From NCBI GenBank assembly GCA_964036045.1, contig OZ038380.1, forward strand, positions 66,597,591 through 66,661,590: a stretch of 64,000 bases of DNA. The letters run 5' to 3'. The DNA comes from Eutreptiella sp. 'Long Island Sound 2002'. Taxonomy: Eukaryota; Euglenozoa; Euglenophyceae; Eutreptiales; Eutreptiaceae. Below, in pieces: positions 1 through 13,060 of the stretch. Both the position numbers and the translations under genes were made by a program. Each line of letters begins with the position of its first letter. Position 1 is the first letter of the stretch. The notes beneath the pieces are model-generated. The model was not told the DNA's origin, did no database searches, and saw nothing but the letters and a program-made list of their open reading frames with translations.

Positions 1-1769
1 GGAAATACTTCAGAGAGAGGGTTAAACAATTCACGGGGGTATGAAATAATTCACGGAGGGGGTTAGATAATTCACGGAGGTATGAAAAAATTCATGGAGG
101 GGGTTAGATAATTCATGGAGGGGGTTAAATAATTCACGGAGGTATGAAATAATTAGTGGAGGGGGTTAAATACTTCACGGAGGTATCAAATAATTGACGG
201 AGGGGGTTAAACAATTCCTGGAGGTATGAAATCATTCACGGAGGTATGAAATAATTGACGCAGGGGGTTAAATAATTCACGGAGGTATGAAATAATTCAC
301 GGAGGGGTCACGGAGGGGGTTAAATAATTCACTGAGGCGCGAAATAATTCACGGAAGGGGTTAGATAATTCACGGAGGTATGAAATAGTTCACCGAGGGG
401 GTTCAATAAGTCACGGAGGTATGAACTAATTCACGCAGGGGGTTAAATAATTCACGGAGGTATGAAAGAATTCACGGAGGGGGTTAAATAATTCATCAAG
501 GTATGAAATAATTCACGGAGGGGGTTAAATACTTCACGGAGGTATGAAATAATTCACAGAGGGGATTAAAAAATTCACGGAGGTATGAAATAATTCACAG
601 CGGGGGTCGAATAATTCCCGGAGGTATGAAATAATTCACGGAGGGGGTTAAATAATTCACGGAGGTATGAGATAATTCACGGAGGGGGTTAAATAATTCA
701 TGGAGGTATGAAATAATTCATGGAGGGGGTTAGATAATTCACGGAGGGGGTTAAATAATTCACGGAGGTATGAAATAATGCACAGAGGGGGTTGAATAAT
801 TCACGGAGGTATCAAATAATTCACGGAGGGGGTTCAACAATTCCCGGAGGTATGAAATCATTCACGGAGGTATGAAATAATTCACGGAGGTATGAAAGAA
901 TTCACGGAGGGGGTTAAGTAATTCACCGAGGTATGAAATAATTCACGGACGGGCTTAAATACTTCACGGAGGTATGAAATAATTCACAGAGGGGGTTAAA
1001 TAATTCACGGAGGTATGAAATAATTCACGGCGGGGGTTAAATGATTCACGGAGGTATGAAATAATTCACGGTGGGGGTTAAATAATTCACGGAGGTATGA
1101 TCTAATTCACAGAGGGGGTTAAATGATTCACGGAGGGGGTTGAATAATTCATCGAGGTATCAATAATTCACGGAGGGGGTTAAATAATTCACGGAGGTAT
1201 GAAATATTTCACGGAGGGGTCACGGACGGGGTTAAATACTTCACGGAGGTATGAAATAATTCACAGAGGGGGTTAAATAATTCACTGAGGCGTGAAATAA
1301 TTCACGGAAGGGGTTACTTAATTCACGGAGGTATGAAATAGTTCACCGAGGAGGTTAAATAATTCACGGGGGGATGAACTAATTCACGGAGGGGGTTAAA
1401 TAATTCACGGAGGTATGGGATGATTCATGGAGGGGGTTAAATAATTCACGGAATTATCAAATAATTCACAGAGGGGGTTGAATAATTCACTGAGGTATGA
1501 AATAATTCACGGAGGGGGTTAAATAATTCACGGAGGTATGAAATAGTTCACCGAGGAGGTTAAATAATTCACGGAGGTATGAACTAATTCACGGAGGGGG
1601 GTAAATAATTTACGGAGGTATGAGATAATTCATGGAGGGGGTTAAATAATTCACGGAATTATCAAATAATTCACGGAGGGGGTTAAATAATTCATGGAGG
1701 TATGAAATAATTCACAGAGGGGGTTAAATAATTCACGGAGGATTGAATCATTCACGGAGGGGGTTAAAT

Positions 1770-4415
1770 AATTCATTGAGGTATGAAATAATTCACGGAG
1801 GGGGTTGAATAATTCACGGAGGTATGAGATAATTCTTGGAGGGGGTTAAATGATTCACGGAGGTATCAAATAATTCACGGAGGGGGTTAAATAATTCACC
1901 GAGGTATGAAATAATTCACCGAGGGGGTTAAATAATTCACAGAGGTATCAAATAATTCACGAAGGGGGTTAAATAATTCACGGAGGTATGAAATAATTCA
2001 CAGAGGGGCCTAAATGATTCACCGGGGTATGGAATAATTGACGGAGGGGGTTAAATACTTCGCGGAGGTATCAAATAATTCACGGAAGGGGTTAAATAAT
2101 TCACGGAGGTATGAAATAATCCACGGAGGTGTTAAATAATTCTCGGAGGTATCAAATAATTCACGGAGGGGGTTAAACAATTCACAGAGGTATGAAATAA
2201 GTCACGGAGGGGGTTAAATAATTCACGGAGGTATGAAATAATTCACGGAGGGGGTTAAATAATTCACGGAGCTATGAAATAATTCACATAGGGGGTTAAA
2301 TAATTCACGGAGGTATGAAATAATCCACGGAGGGGTCACGGAGGGGGTTAAATAACTCGCGGAGGTATGAAATAATTTACGGAGGCGGTTAAATGATTCA
2401 CTGAGTCGTGAAATTATTCACGGACGGCGTTAAATAATTCACGGAGGTATGAAATAGTTCACCGAGGAGGTTAAATAATTCACGGAGGTGTGAAATAATT
2501 CAAGGAGGGGGTTAAATAATTCACGGAGGTATCAAATAATTCACGGAGGGGGTTAAATAATTCACGGAGGTATGAAATAATTCACGGAGGGGGTTAAACA
2601 ATTCACGGAGGTATGAAATAATTCACGGCGGGGGTTAAATAATTCACGGAGGTATGAAATAATTCACGGAGGGGGTTAAATAATTCACGGAATTATCAAA
2701 TAATCCACGGAGGGGGTTACATAATTCACCGAGGTCTGAAATAATTCACGGAGGGGGTTAAATACTTCACGGAATTATCAAATAATTCACGGAGGGGGTT
2801 ACATAATTCACGGAGGTATGAAATAATTCACGGAGGGGGTTAAATAATTCACCGAGGTATGAAATAATTCACGGAGGGGGTCAAATACTTCACGGAGGTA
2901 TGAAAATTGTTCACAGAGGGGGTTAAATGATTCACGGAGGTATGAAATAATTCACGGCGGGGGTCAAATGATTCACGGAGGTATGAAATAATTCACGGAG
3001 GGGGTTAAATAATTCATGGAGGTATGATCTAATTCACGGAAGGGGTTAAATAATTCACGGAGGTATGAAATAATCCACGGAGGGGGTTAGATAATTCATT
3101 GAGGTATGAAATAATTCACGGAGGGGGTTGAATAATTCACGGAGGTATGAGATAATTCTTGGAGGGGGTTAAATGATTCACGGAGGTATCAAATAATTCA
3201 CGGAGGGGGTTAAATAATTCACCGAGGTATGAAATAATTCACCGAGGGGGTTAAATAATTCACAGAGGTATCAAATAATTCACGAAGGGGGTTAAATAAT
3301 TCACGGAGGTATGAAATAATTCACAGAGGGGCCTAAATGATTCACCGGGGTATGGAATAATTCACGGAGGGGGTTAAATACTTCGCGGAGGTATCAAATA
3401 ATTCACGGAAGGGGTTAAATAATTCACGGAGGTATGAAATAATCCACATAGGTGTTAAATAATTCTCGGAGGTATCAAATATTCCACGGAGGGGGTTAAA
3501 CAATTCACAGAGGTATGAAATAAGTCACGGAGGGGGTTGAATAATTCACGGAGGTATGAAATAATTCACGGAGGAGGTTAAATAATTCACGGAGCTATGA
3601 AATAATTCACATAGGGGGTTAAATAATTCACGGAGGTATGAAATAATCCACGGAGGGGTCACGGAGGGGGTTAAATAATTCGCGGAGGTATGAAATAATT
3701 TACGGAGGCGGTTAAATGATTCACTGAGTCGTGAAATTATTCACGGACGGCGTTAAATAATTCACGGAGGTATGAAATAGTTCACCGAGGAGGTTAAATA
3801 ATTCACGGAGGTGTGAAATAATTCACGGAGGGGGTTAAATAATTCACGGAGGTATCAAATAATTCACGGAGGGGGTTAAATAATTCACGGAGGTATGAAA
3901 TAATTCACGGAGGGGGTTAAACAATTCACGGAGGTATGAAATAATTCACGGCGGGGGTTAAATAATTCACGGAGGTATGAAATAATTCACGGAGGGGGTT
4001 AAATAATTCACTGAATTATCAAATAATCCACGGAGGGGGTTACATAATTCACCGAGGTCTGAAATAATTCACGGAGGGGGTTAAATACTTCACGGAATTA
4101 TCAAATAATTCACGGAGGGGGTTACATAATTCACGGAGGTATGAAATAATTCACGGAGGGGGTTAAATAATTCACCGAGGTATGGAATAATTCACGGAGG
4201 GGGTCAAATACTTCACGGAGGTATGAAATAATTCACAGAGGGGGTTAAATGATTCACGGAGGTATGAAATAATTCACGGCGGGGGTCAAATGATTCACGG
4301 AGGTATGAAATAATTCACGGAGGGGGTTAAATAATTCACGGAGGTATGATCTCATTCACGGAAGGGGTTAAATAATTCACGGAGGTATGAAATAATCCAC
4401 GGAGGGGGTTAAATA
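1770..4415. repeat. 1.32-kb higher-order tandem duplication inside array A
   Basis: Positions about 1770-3092 are repeated at about 3093-4415 with an offset of 1322-1323 bp. Diagnostic variants recur in the same order in both copies: GAGATAATTCTTGG (about 1826 and 3149), the CCTAAATGATTCACCGGGG block, a run with CACATAGGGGG, and a GATCT variant (3026 and 4348). The copies differ at scattered bases, so this duplication is older than the 1.64-kb one further along. Confidence 0.88.
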
Positions 4416-5830
4416 ATTCACGGAGGCATCAACTAATTCACTGAGGGGGTTAAATAATTCACGGAGATATGAAATAATTCACGGAGGTATGAAATAATTC
4501 ACGGAGGTATCAAATAGTTTACGGAGGCGGTTAAATAATTCACGGAGGTATGAGATAATTCACAGAGGGGGTTAAATAATTCACGGAGGTATGAAATAAT
4601 TCACGGAGGGGGTTAAACAATTCACCAAGGTATCAAATAATTCACGGAGGGGGTTAAATCATTCACCGAGGTATGAAATAATTCACGGAGGGGGTGAAAT
4701 AATTCACAGAGGTATGAGATAATTCACGGAGGGGGTTGAATAATTCACGGAGGTATGAAATAATTCACGGAGGGGGTTAAATGATTCACGGAGGTATGAA
4801 ATAATTCACGGAGGGGGTTAAATACTTCACGGAGGTATGAAATAATTCACCGAGGGGGTTAAATAATTCACGGAGGTATCGAATAATTCACGGAGGGGGT
4901 TAAATAATTTACCAACGTATCAAATAATTCACGGAGGGGGTTAAATAATTCAAGGAGGTATGAAATATATCGCCGAGAGGGTTAAATAATTCACCGAGGC
5001 ATGAAATAATTCACGGAGGGGGTTAAATACTTCACGGAGGTATGAAATGATTCACAGAGGGGGTTAAATGATTCACGGAGGTATGAAATAATTCACGGAG
5101 GGGGTTAAATGATTCACGGAGGTATCAAACAATTCACGGAGGTATGAGATAATTCATGGAGGGGGTTAAATAATTCACGGAGGTATCAAATAAGTCACGG
5201 AGGGGGTTAAATAATTCACCGAGGTATGAAATAATTCACGGAGGGGGTTAAATACTTCACGCAGGTATGAAATACCTCACAGAGGGGGTTAGACAATTCA
5301 TGGAGGTATGAAATAATTCACGGAGGGGGTTAAATAATTCACGGAGGTATGAAATAATTCACCGAGGGGGTTAAATAATTCACGGAGGTATCAAATAATT
5401 CACGAAGGGGGTTAAATAATTCACGGAGGTATGAAATAATTCACAGAGGGGCCTAAATAATTCACCGAGGTATGGAATAATTCACGGAGGGGGTTAAATA
5501 ATTCACGGAGGTATGAAACATTTCACGGAGGGGATTAAACAATTCACGGAGCTATCAAATAATTCACTGAGGGGGTTAAATAAATCACGGAGGTATGAAA
5601 TAATTCACGGAGGTATGAAATATTTCACGGACGTATCAAATAATTTACGGAGGCGGTCTAAATAATAATAATTCACATAGGGGGTTAAATAGTTCACGGA
5701 GGCGGTTAGATAATTCACGGGGGGGGGGCTGAAATAATTCACGGAGGTATGAGATAATTCACGGAGGGGGTTGAATAATTCACGGAGGTATGAAATAATT
5801 CGAGGAGGGGTCACTAAGGGGGTTAAATGG

Positions 5831-8800
5831 TTCACGGAGGTATGAAATAATTCACGGAAGGCGTTAAAGAATTCACGGAGGTATGAAATAGTTCACCGAG
5901 GAGGTTAAATAATTCACGGAGGTATGAACTAATTCACGGAGGGGGTTAAATAATTCACGGAGGTATGGGATAATTCTTGGAGGGGGTCTAATAATTCACG
6001 GAGGTATGATGTAATTCACGGGGGGGGTTAAATAATTCACCGAGGTATGAAATAATTCACGGAGCGGGTTAAACACTTCACGGAGGTATGAAATAATTCA
6101 CGGCGGGGGTTAAACAATTCACGGAGGTATGAAATAATTCACGGAGGGGGTGAAATGAATCACGGAGGTATGAAATAATTCTCGGAGGGGGTTCAATAAT
6201 TCACGGATGCATGAAATGATTCACGGAGGGGGTTCAATAATTCACGGAATTATCAAATAACTCACGGAGGGGGTTACATAATTCACCGAGGTATGAAATA
6301 ATTCACGGAGGGGGTTAAATACTTCACGGAGGTATGAAATAATTCACAGATGGGGGTTAAATAATTCACGGAGGTATGAAATAATTCACATAGGGGGTTA
6401 AATAGTTCACGGAGGTATGAAATAATTCACGGAGGGGGTTAAATAATTCACGGAGGTATGAAATAATTCACGGAGGGGGTTAAATAATTCACCGAGGTAT
6501 GAAATAATTCACGGAGGACGTTAAGCAATTCACCGAGGTATGAAATAATTCACGGAGGGGGTTAAGTTATTCACGGAGGTATGAAATCATTCGGGGGGGG
6601 GGGGGTTACATAATTCACCGAGATATGAAATAATTCACGGAGGCGGTTGAATAATTCACGGAGGTATGAAATGATTTAAGGAGGGGGCTAAATATTTCAC
6701 GGAGGTATGAAATAATTCACGGAGGCGGTAGAATAATTCATGGAGGTATGAAACAATTCACGGAGGGGGTTAAATACTTCACGGAGGTATGAAATAATTC
6801 TCGGAGGGGGTGCAATAATTCACGGAGGTATGGAATATTTCACGGAGGGGGTTAAATAATTCACGGAGGCATGAAATAATTCACAGAGGGGGTTAAATAC
6901 TTAACGGAGGTATGAGTTAAGTCACGGAGAGGGTTAAATAATTCACGGAGGTATCAAATAATTCACGGAGGGGGTTAAATAATTCACGGAGGTAAAAAAT
7001 AATTCACAGAGGGGGTTGAATAATTCACGGAGGTATGAAATGATTCACGGAGGGGTTCAAATAATTCACGGAGGTATCAAATAATTCAGGGAGGGGGTTA
7101 ACTAATTCACGGAGGTATCAAATAATTCATGGAGGGGGTTAAATAATTCACGGAGGTATGAAATAATTCATGGAGGGGGTTGAATGAATCACGGACGTAC
7201 GAGATAATTCACGGAGGGGGTTCAATAATTCATGGAGGTATTAAATAGTTCACGGAGGTACCAGATCATTCAAGGAGGGGGTTAAATAATTCACGGAGGG
7301 GGTGAAATAATTCACGGAGCTATCAAATAATTCACAGAGGGAGTTAGACAATTCTCGGAGGTATAAAATAATCCATGGAGGGGGTTCGATAATTCACGGA
7401 GTTATCAAATAATTCACGGATGTATGAAATAATTCACGGAGCTAGGAAATCATTCACGGAGGTATCAAATAATTCACGGAGGTATGAAATAATTCACGGA
7501 AGGCGTTAAAGAATTCACGGAGGTATGAAATAGTTCACCGAGGAGGTTAAATAATTCACGGAGGTATGAACTAATTCACGGAGGGGGTTAAATAATTCAC
7601 GGAGGTATGGGATAATTCTTGGAGGGGGTCTAATAATTCACGGAGGTATGATGTAATTCACGGGGGGGGTTAAATAATTCACCGAGGTATGAAATAATTC
7701 ACGGAGCGGGTTAAACACTTCACGGAGGTATGAAATAATTCACGGCGGGGGTTAAACAATTCACGGAGGTATGAAATAATTCACGGAGGGGGTGAAATGA
7801 ATCACGGAGGTATGAAATAATTCTCGGAGGGGGTTCAATAATTCACGGATGCATGAAATGATTCACGGAGGGGGTTCAATAATTCACGGAATTATCAAAT
7901 AACTCACGGAGGGGGTTACATAATTCACCGAGGTATGAAATAATTCACGGAGGGGGTTAAATACTTCACGGAGGTATGAAATAATTCACAGATGGGGGTT
8001 AAATAATTCACGGAGGTATGAAATAATTCACATAGGGGGTTAAATAGTTCACGGAGGTATGAAATAATTCACGGAGGGGGTTAAATAATTCACGGAGGTA
8101 TGAAATAATTCACGGAGGGGGTTAAATAATTCACCGAGGTATGAAATAATTCACGGAGGACGTTAAGCAATTCACCGAGGTATGAAATAATTCACGGAGG
8201 GGGTTAAGTTATTCACGGAGGTATGAAATCATTCGGGGGGGGGGGGGGTTACATAATTCACCGAGATATGAAATAATTCACGGAGGCGGTTGAATAATTC
8301 ACGGAGGTATGAAATGATTTAAGGAGGGGGCTAAATATTTCACGGAGGTATGAAATAATTCACGGAGGCGGTAGAATAATTCATGGAGGTATGAAACAAT
8401 TCACGGAGGGGGTTAAATACTTCACGGAGGTATGAAATAATTCTCGGAGGGGGTGCAATAATTCACGGAGGTATGGAATATTTCACGGAGGGGGTTAAAT
8501 AATTCACGGAGGCATGAAATAATTCACAGAGGGGGTTAAATACTTAACGGAGGTATGAGTTAAGTCACGGAGAGGGTTAAATAATTCACGGAGGTATCAA
8601 ATAATTCACGGAGGGGGTTAAATAATTCACGGAGGTAAAAAATAATTCACAGAGGGGGTTGAATAATTCACGGAGGTATGAAATGATTCACGGAGGGGTT
8701 CAAATAATTCACGGAGGTATCAAATAATTCAGGGAGGGGGTTAACTAATTCACGGAGGTATCAAATAATTCATGGAGGGGGTTAAATAATTCACGGAGGT

Positions 8801-9115
8801 ATGAAATAATTCATGGAGGGGGTTAAATGAATCACGGACGTACGAGATAATTCACGGAGGGGGTTCAATAATTCATGGAGGTATTAAATAGTTCACGGAG
8901 GTACCAGATCATTCAAGGAGGGGGTTAAATAATTCACGGAGGGGGTGAAATAATTCACGGAGCTATCAAATAATTCACAGAGGGAGTTAGACAATTCTCG
9001 GAGGTATAAAATAATCCATGGAGGGGGTTCGATAATTCACGGAGTTATCAAATAATTCACGGATGTATGAAATAATTCACGGAGCTAGGAAATCATTCAC
9101 GGAGGTATCAAATAA
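5831..9115. repeat. 1.64-kb near-identical tandem duplication inside array A
   Basis: Positions about 5831-7472 recur at about 7473-9115 with offset 1642, which becomes 1643 after one extra G in a homopolymer (13 G at 6593-6605, 14 G in the second copy). I saw that length change and one base change (GTTGAATG against GTTAAATG near 7172 and 8822). Otherwise the copies look identical over about 40 compound units, including rare variants such as GCTAGGAAATC (7441 and 9084). This points to recent unequal exchange or slippage of a large block. Confidence 0.92.
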
Positions 9116-11070
9116 TTCACGGAGGTATGAAATAATTGACGGAGGGGGTTCAATAATTCACGGAGGTATAAAAAAATATACGGAGGTACCAGATAATTCA
9201 AGGAGGGGGTTAAATAATTCACGGAGGTATCAAATAATTCATGGAGGGGGTTAGATAATTCACGGAGGTATGAAATAATTCATGGAGGGGGTTCGATAAT
9301 TCACGGAGGTATGAAATAATGCACGGAGGGGGTTAAATAAATCACGGAGGTACCGGATAATTCGCGGAGGGGGTTCAATAATTCATGGAGGTATGAAATA
9401 ATTCACGGAGGGGGTTCGATAATTCACGGAGGTATGAAATTATTCACGGAGGTACCAGATAATTCAAGGAGGGGGTTAAATAATTCACGGAGGGTGTGAA
9501 ATAATTCACGGAGGTATCAAAAAATTCACACAGGGGGCTGAGATAATTGAAAATATTCATGGAGGGGGTCGATAATTCACGGAGGTATCATGTAATTCAC
9601 GGAGGGGGTTAAATAATTCACGGAGGTATGATGTAATTCAAGGAGGGGGTTAAATAATTCACGGAGGTATGAAATAATTCACGGAGGGGGTTCAATAATT
9701 CACGGAGGTACGAAATGTTTCACGGAGGGGGTTAAATAAATCACGGACGTACCAGATAATTCACGGAGGGGGTTTAATAATTCACGGAGGTATGAAATAG
9801 TTCACGGAGGTACTAGATAATTCAAGGGTTAAATAATTCACGGAGGGGGTGAAATGATTCACGGAGGTATCAAATAATTCACAGAGGGGCCTAAATAATT
9901 CACGGAGGTCTGAAATAATTCATGGAGGGGGTTAGATAATTCACGGAGGTATCAAATAACCATGGAGGTATGAAATAATTCACTCAGTTGGGTTCAATAA
10001 TTCGCGGAGGTATGAAATAATTCATGGAGGGGGTTCGATACTTCACGGAGGTATCAAATAATTCACGGAGGTATGAAATAATTCACGGATGGGGTTCAAT
10101 AATTCACAGAGGTATAAAATGATATACGGAGGTACCAGATAATTCAAGGAGGGGGTTAAAAAATTCACGGAGGGGGTGAAATAATTCACAGAGGTATCAA
10201 ATAATTCACGGAGGGGGTTAGATAATTCAAGGAGGTATGAAATAATTCATGGAGGGGGTTCCATAATTCACGGAGGTATCAAATAATTCACAGAGGTACG
10301 AAATAATTTACGGAGGGAGTTCAATAATTCAATGAGGTATGAAATAGTTCACGGAGGTACCAGATAAATCAAGGAGGGGGTTAAATAATTCACGGAGGGG
10401 GTGAAATAATTCACGGAGGTATCAAATAATTCACAGAGGGGGTTAGATAATTCACGGAGGTATGAAATAATTCCTGAAGGCGGTTGGATAATTCACGGAG
10501 GTATCAAATAATTCACAGACGGGGTTCGATAATTCAGGCCGGTATCAAATAATTCACTGAGGGGGTTAAATAATTCACGGAGGTATGAAATGATTCACGG
10601 AGGGGGTTCAATAATTCACGGAGGTACGAAACATTTCACGGAGGGGGTTAAATAAATCACGGAGGTACGAGATAATTCACGGAGGGGGTTAAATAATTCA
10701 CGGAGGTATGAAATAATTCACGGAGGTACCAGATAATTCAAGGAGGGGGTTAAATGATTCACAGAGGGGGTTAGGTAATTCACGGAGGTAAGAAATAATT
10801 CATGGAGGGGGTTCGATAATTCACGGAGGTATCATGTAATGCACGGAGGGGGTTAAATAATTCACGGAGGTTTGATGTAATTCATGGAGGGGTTTAAATA
10901 ATTAACGGAGGTACGAAATATTTCACGGAAGGGGTTAAATAAATCACGGACGTACCAGATAATTCACGGAGGTATGAAATGATTCACGGACGGGGTTCAA
11001 TAATTCAGGGAGGTATGAAATAGTTCACGGAGGTACCAGATAATTCAAGGAGGGGGTTAAAAAAATCAGG
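7255..11070. repeat. GGTACC-bearing subfamily of array A
   Basis: In the right-hand third of array A a variant half-unit containing GGTACCAGATAATTCAAGG recurs at roughly 7258, 8903, 9187, 9450, 9811, 10133, 10358, 10725 and 11034. Each copy is followed by the same neighbours (GGGTGAAATAA, then GGTATCAAATAA). This forms a loose higher-order repeat of about 225-370 bp that is absent from the left part of the array, so different parts of the block were amplified separately. Confidence 0.75.
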
Positions 11071-11499
11071 GAGGGGGTGAAATAATTCACGGAGGTATCA
11101 AATAAATCACAGAGGGGGTTAGATAATTCACGGAGGTATGAAATAATACATGGAGGGGGTTCGATAATTCACGGAGGTATCAAACCATTCACGGAGGGGA
11201 CTAAATAATTCACGGAGGTATGAAATAATTCACGGAGGGGGTTAAACAATTCACGGAGGTATGAAGGAATTCACACAGGGGGTTAAATAATTCACGGAGG
11301 TATGAAATAATTCACGGAGGGGGTTAAATAATTCACGGAGGTATGAAATATATCACGGAGGGGGTTAAATAATTCACGGAGGTATGAAATAATTCACGGA
11401 GGGGGTGAAATAATTCGCGGAGGTATCAAATAATTCACGGAGGGGGTTAGATAATTCACGGAGGTATCAAATAATTCACGGAGGGGGTTAAATTATTCA

Positions 11500-12034
11500 C
11501 GGGGGGGTACACCGGTGTCTAATGTGTCTAATATTGCACGGAGGGGGATACACAGGTGTCTCATGTGTCTAATCTTGCACGGAGGGGGGTACACGAGTGT
11601 CTAATGTGTCCAATCTTGCACGGAGGGGGATACACAAGTGTCTCATGTGTCTAATTTTGCACGGAGGGGGGTAAATAGTTGTCTAGTGTGGCTAATCTTG
11701 CAACGGAGGGGGGTAAACAGGTGTCTAATATGCCTGCTCTTGCACGGAGAGGGTACACATGTGCCCAATGTGTCTCATCTTGAACGGAGGGGGGTACACA
11801 GGTGTCTAATGTGTATAATCTTGCATGGAGGGGGGTACATAGGTGTCTAATGTGTCTAATCTTGCACGGAGGGGGGTACACAGGTGTCTAATGTCTCTAA
11901 TCTTGCACGGAGGGGGGTACATAGGTGTCTAATGTGTCTAATCGTGCACGGAGGGGGGTACACAGGTGTCTAATGTGTCTAATCTTGCACGGAGGGGGGT
12001 CCATAGGTGTCTAATATGTCTAATCTTGCACGGA
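11500..12034. repeat. Minisatellite array B, about 41-bp unit
   Basis: About 13 units of ~41 bp. Each has the core TGCACGGAGGGGGG followed by TACACAGGTGTCTAATG and TGTCTAATCT. The core CACGGAGGGGG is shared with array A, while the rest of the unit is different. The change from A to B at about 11500 happens at the shared core, with no spacer sequence. Confidence 0.93.
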
Positions 12035-12690
12035 GGGGGGTTTTATCCAGAGGGGGCGTTCTGTACACCACCTCAGTGGAAGATTTATCCAGAGGGGGGC
12101 TGGTGTACACCACCTCAGTGGAATATTTATCCAGAGCGGGGGTGGTGTACACCACCTGAGTGGAATATTTATCTACAGGGGGGGGGGGGTACACCACCTC
12201 GGTGGAATATATATCCAAAGGGGGGGGGTGTACACCACCTCAGTGGAATATTTTTCGAGAGGGGGGGTGTACACCACCTCAGTGGAATATTTATCCACAG
12301 GGGTGGTGTTCACCACCTTAGTGGAATATTTGTCTAGAGGAGGGGTGTACACCACCTCAATGGAATATTTATCCAGAGCGGGCGGGGGTACACCACCTCA
12401 GTGGAATATTTATCCAGAGGGGGGGTGTACACCACCGCAATGGAATGTTTATCCAGAGGGGGGGTGTACACCCCCTTAGTGGAATATTCATCCAAAGGAG
12501 GGATGTACACCACCTCAATGGAATATTTATCCAGAGGGGGGCTATATACCACCTCAATGGAATATTTTTCCAGAGGGGGGGTGTATACCACTTCAATGGA
12601 ATATTTACCCACAGGGGGGTGTACACCACCTCGGTGGAATATTTATCCAGAGGCGGGGGTACACCACCTCAGTGGAATATTTTCCCCGGC
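12035..12690. repeat. Minisatellite array C, about 39-41-bp unit with a 10-bp palindrome
   Basis: About 16 units with the pattern CCAGAGGGGGG, GTGTACACCACCTCAGTGG, AATATTTAT. Most units contain the perfect palindrome GGTGTACACC and the smaller palindrome AATATT. The G-rich core (GAGGGGGG) is again the joint with array B near 12034. Both strands show open frames that merely translate the repeat (MEYLSRGG-like and YSTEVVYTPPL-like peptides). I do not take them as genes. Confidence 0.93.
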
Positions 12691-13060
12691 CTCCCATTTC
12701 CCCCAATGCCCCATTTTTCCACCCTGTTTTTTCTTTGGGGGGGGGGTGTTCCCCTGTGTTGCATGGTCTCCCATTCTCCCGAACTTTCCATTTTCACGAT
12801 GGTTTTTCTTCTGGTGGGTGGCTGTGTGTGTGTGGGGGGGGACTGCCAGACTTTTCCTTGTCCCTTTCTAACGGGAAGGAAGGAAAGGAGGGGGCGGGTA
12901 CCACACTTTTGTCAAACTTTTCCTGAGATGTGTTCTATTTTATGTCCTTGACACGAGATGCCAAATCAGACTTCAGACTTCAGACTTTATACACATAGCT
13001 GCCCCCCCCCCCCGCCGAGAAACCCAAACCCCCTGCCGTGCCCCCCCCCCCCCCCAACCC
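12691..13060. other. Low-complexity G/C-homopolymer stretch
   Basis: Right flank of the minisatellite block. It contains pyrimidine-rich sequence, runs of 8-9 G, a short GTGTGT run near 12825, and C homopolymers near 13001-13013 and 13041-13055. No gene is visible. The sequence TTATACACATAG just before the C run could serve as a splice acceptor for the frame that opens downstream. Confidence 0.6.

Larger units (their letters stand above)
1..11499. repeat. Minisatellite array A, 41-bp compound unit
   Basis: Continuous tandem array. The compound unit is about 41 bp and is made of a 20-bp half (TATGAAATAATTCACGGAGG) and a 21-bp half that begins GGGTTAAATAA and ends TTCACGGAGG. Both halves share the 15-mer AATAATTCACGGAGG, so the array probably grew from a ~20-bp monomer that diverged into two types and was then amplified as a pair. 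Length divided by period gives roughly 280 compound units. Point variants are scattered throughout, such as CACAGAGG, CACCGAGG, GGTATCAAA and GGTACC. The array starts before the window. No gene is visible inside it; the short open frames are translations of the repeat. Confidence 0.97.

Noticed and set aside
1-11499. Series of bacterial ribosome binding sites (GGAGG followed by ATG)
   Set aside because: GGAGGTATG recurs because it is part of the satellite unit. No downstream reading frames exist.
1-12690. CRISPR array
   Set aside because: There are no unique spacers between fixed repeats; the whole unit is repeated. No cas genes are present and the genome is eukaryotic.
9063-12871. Open frames of 60-170 codons in the minisatellites (for example 11966-12337, 12401-12871, 12445-12951)
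   Set aside because: They are direct translations of the repeat unit, open in several frames and on both strands because the unit lacks stops in phase.
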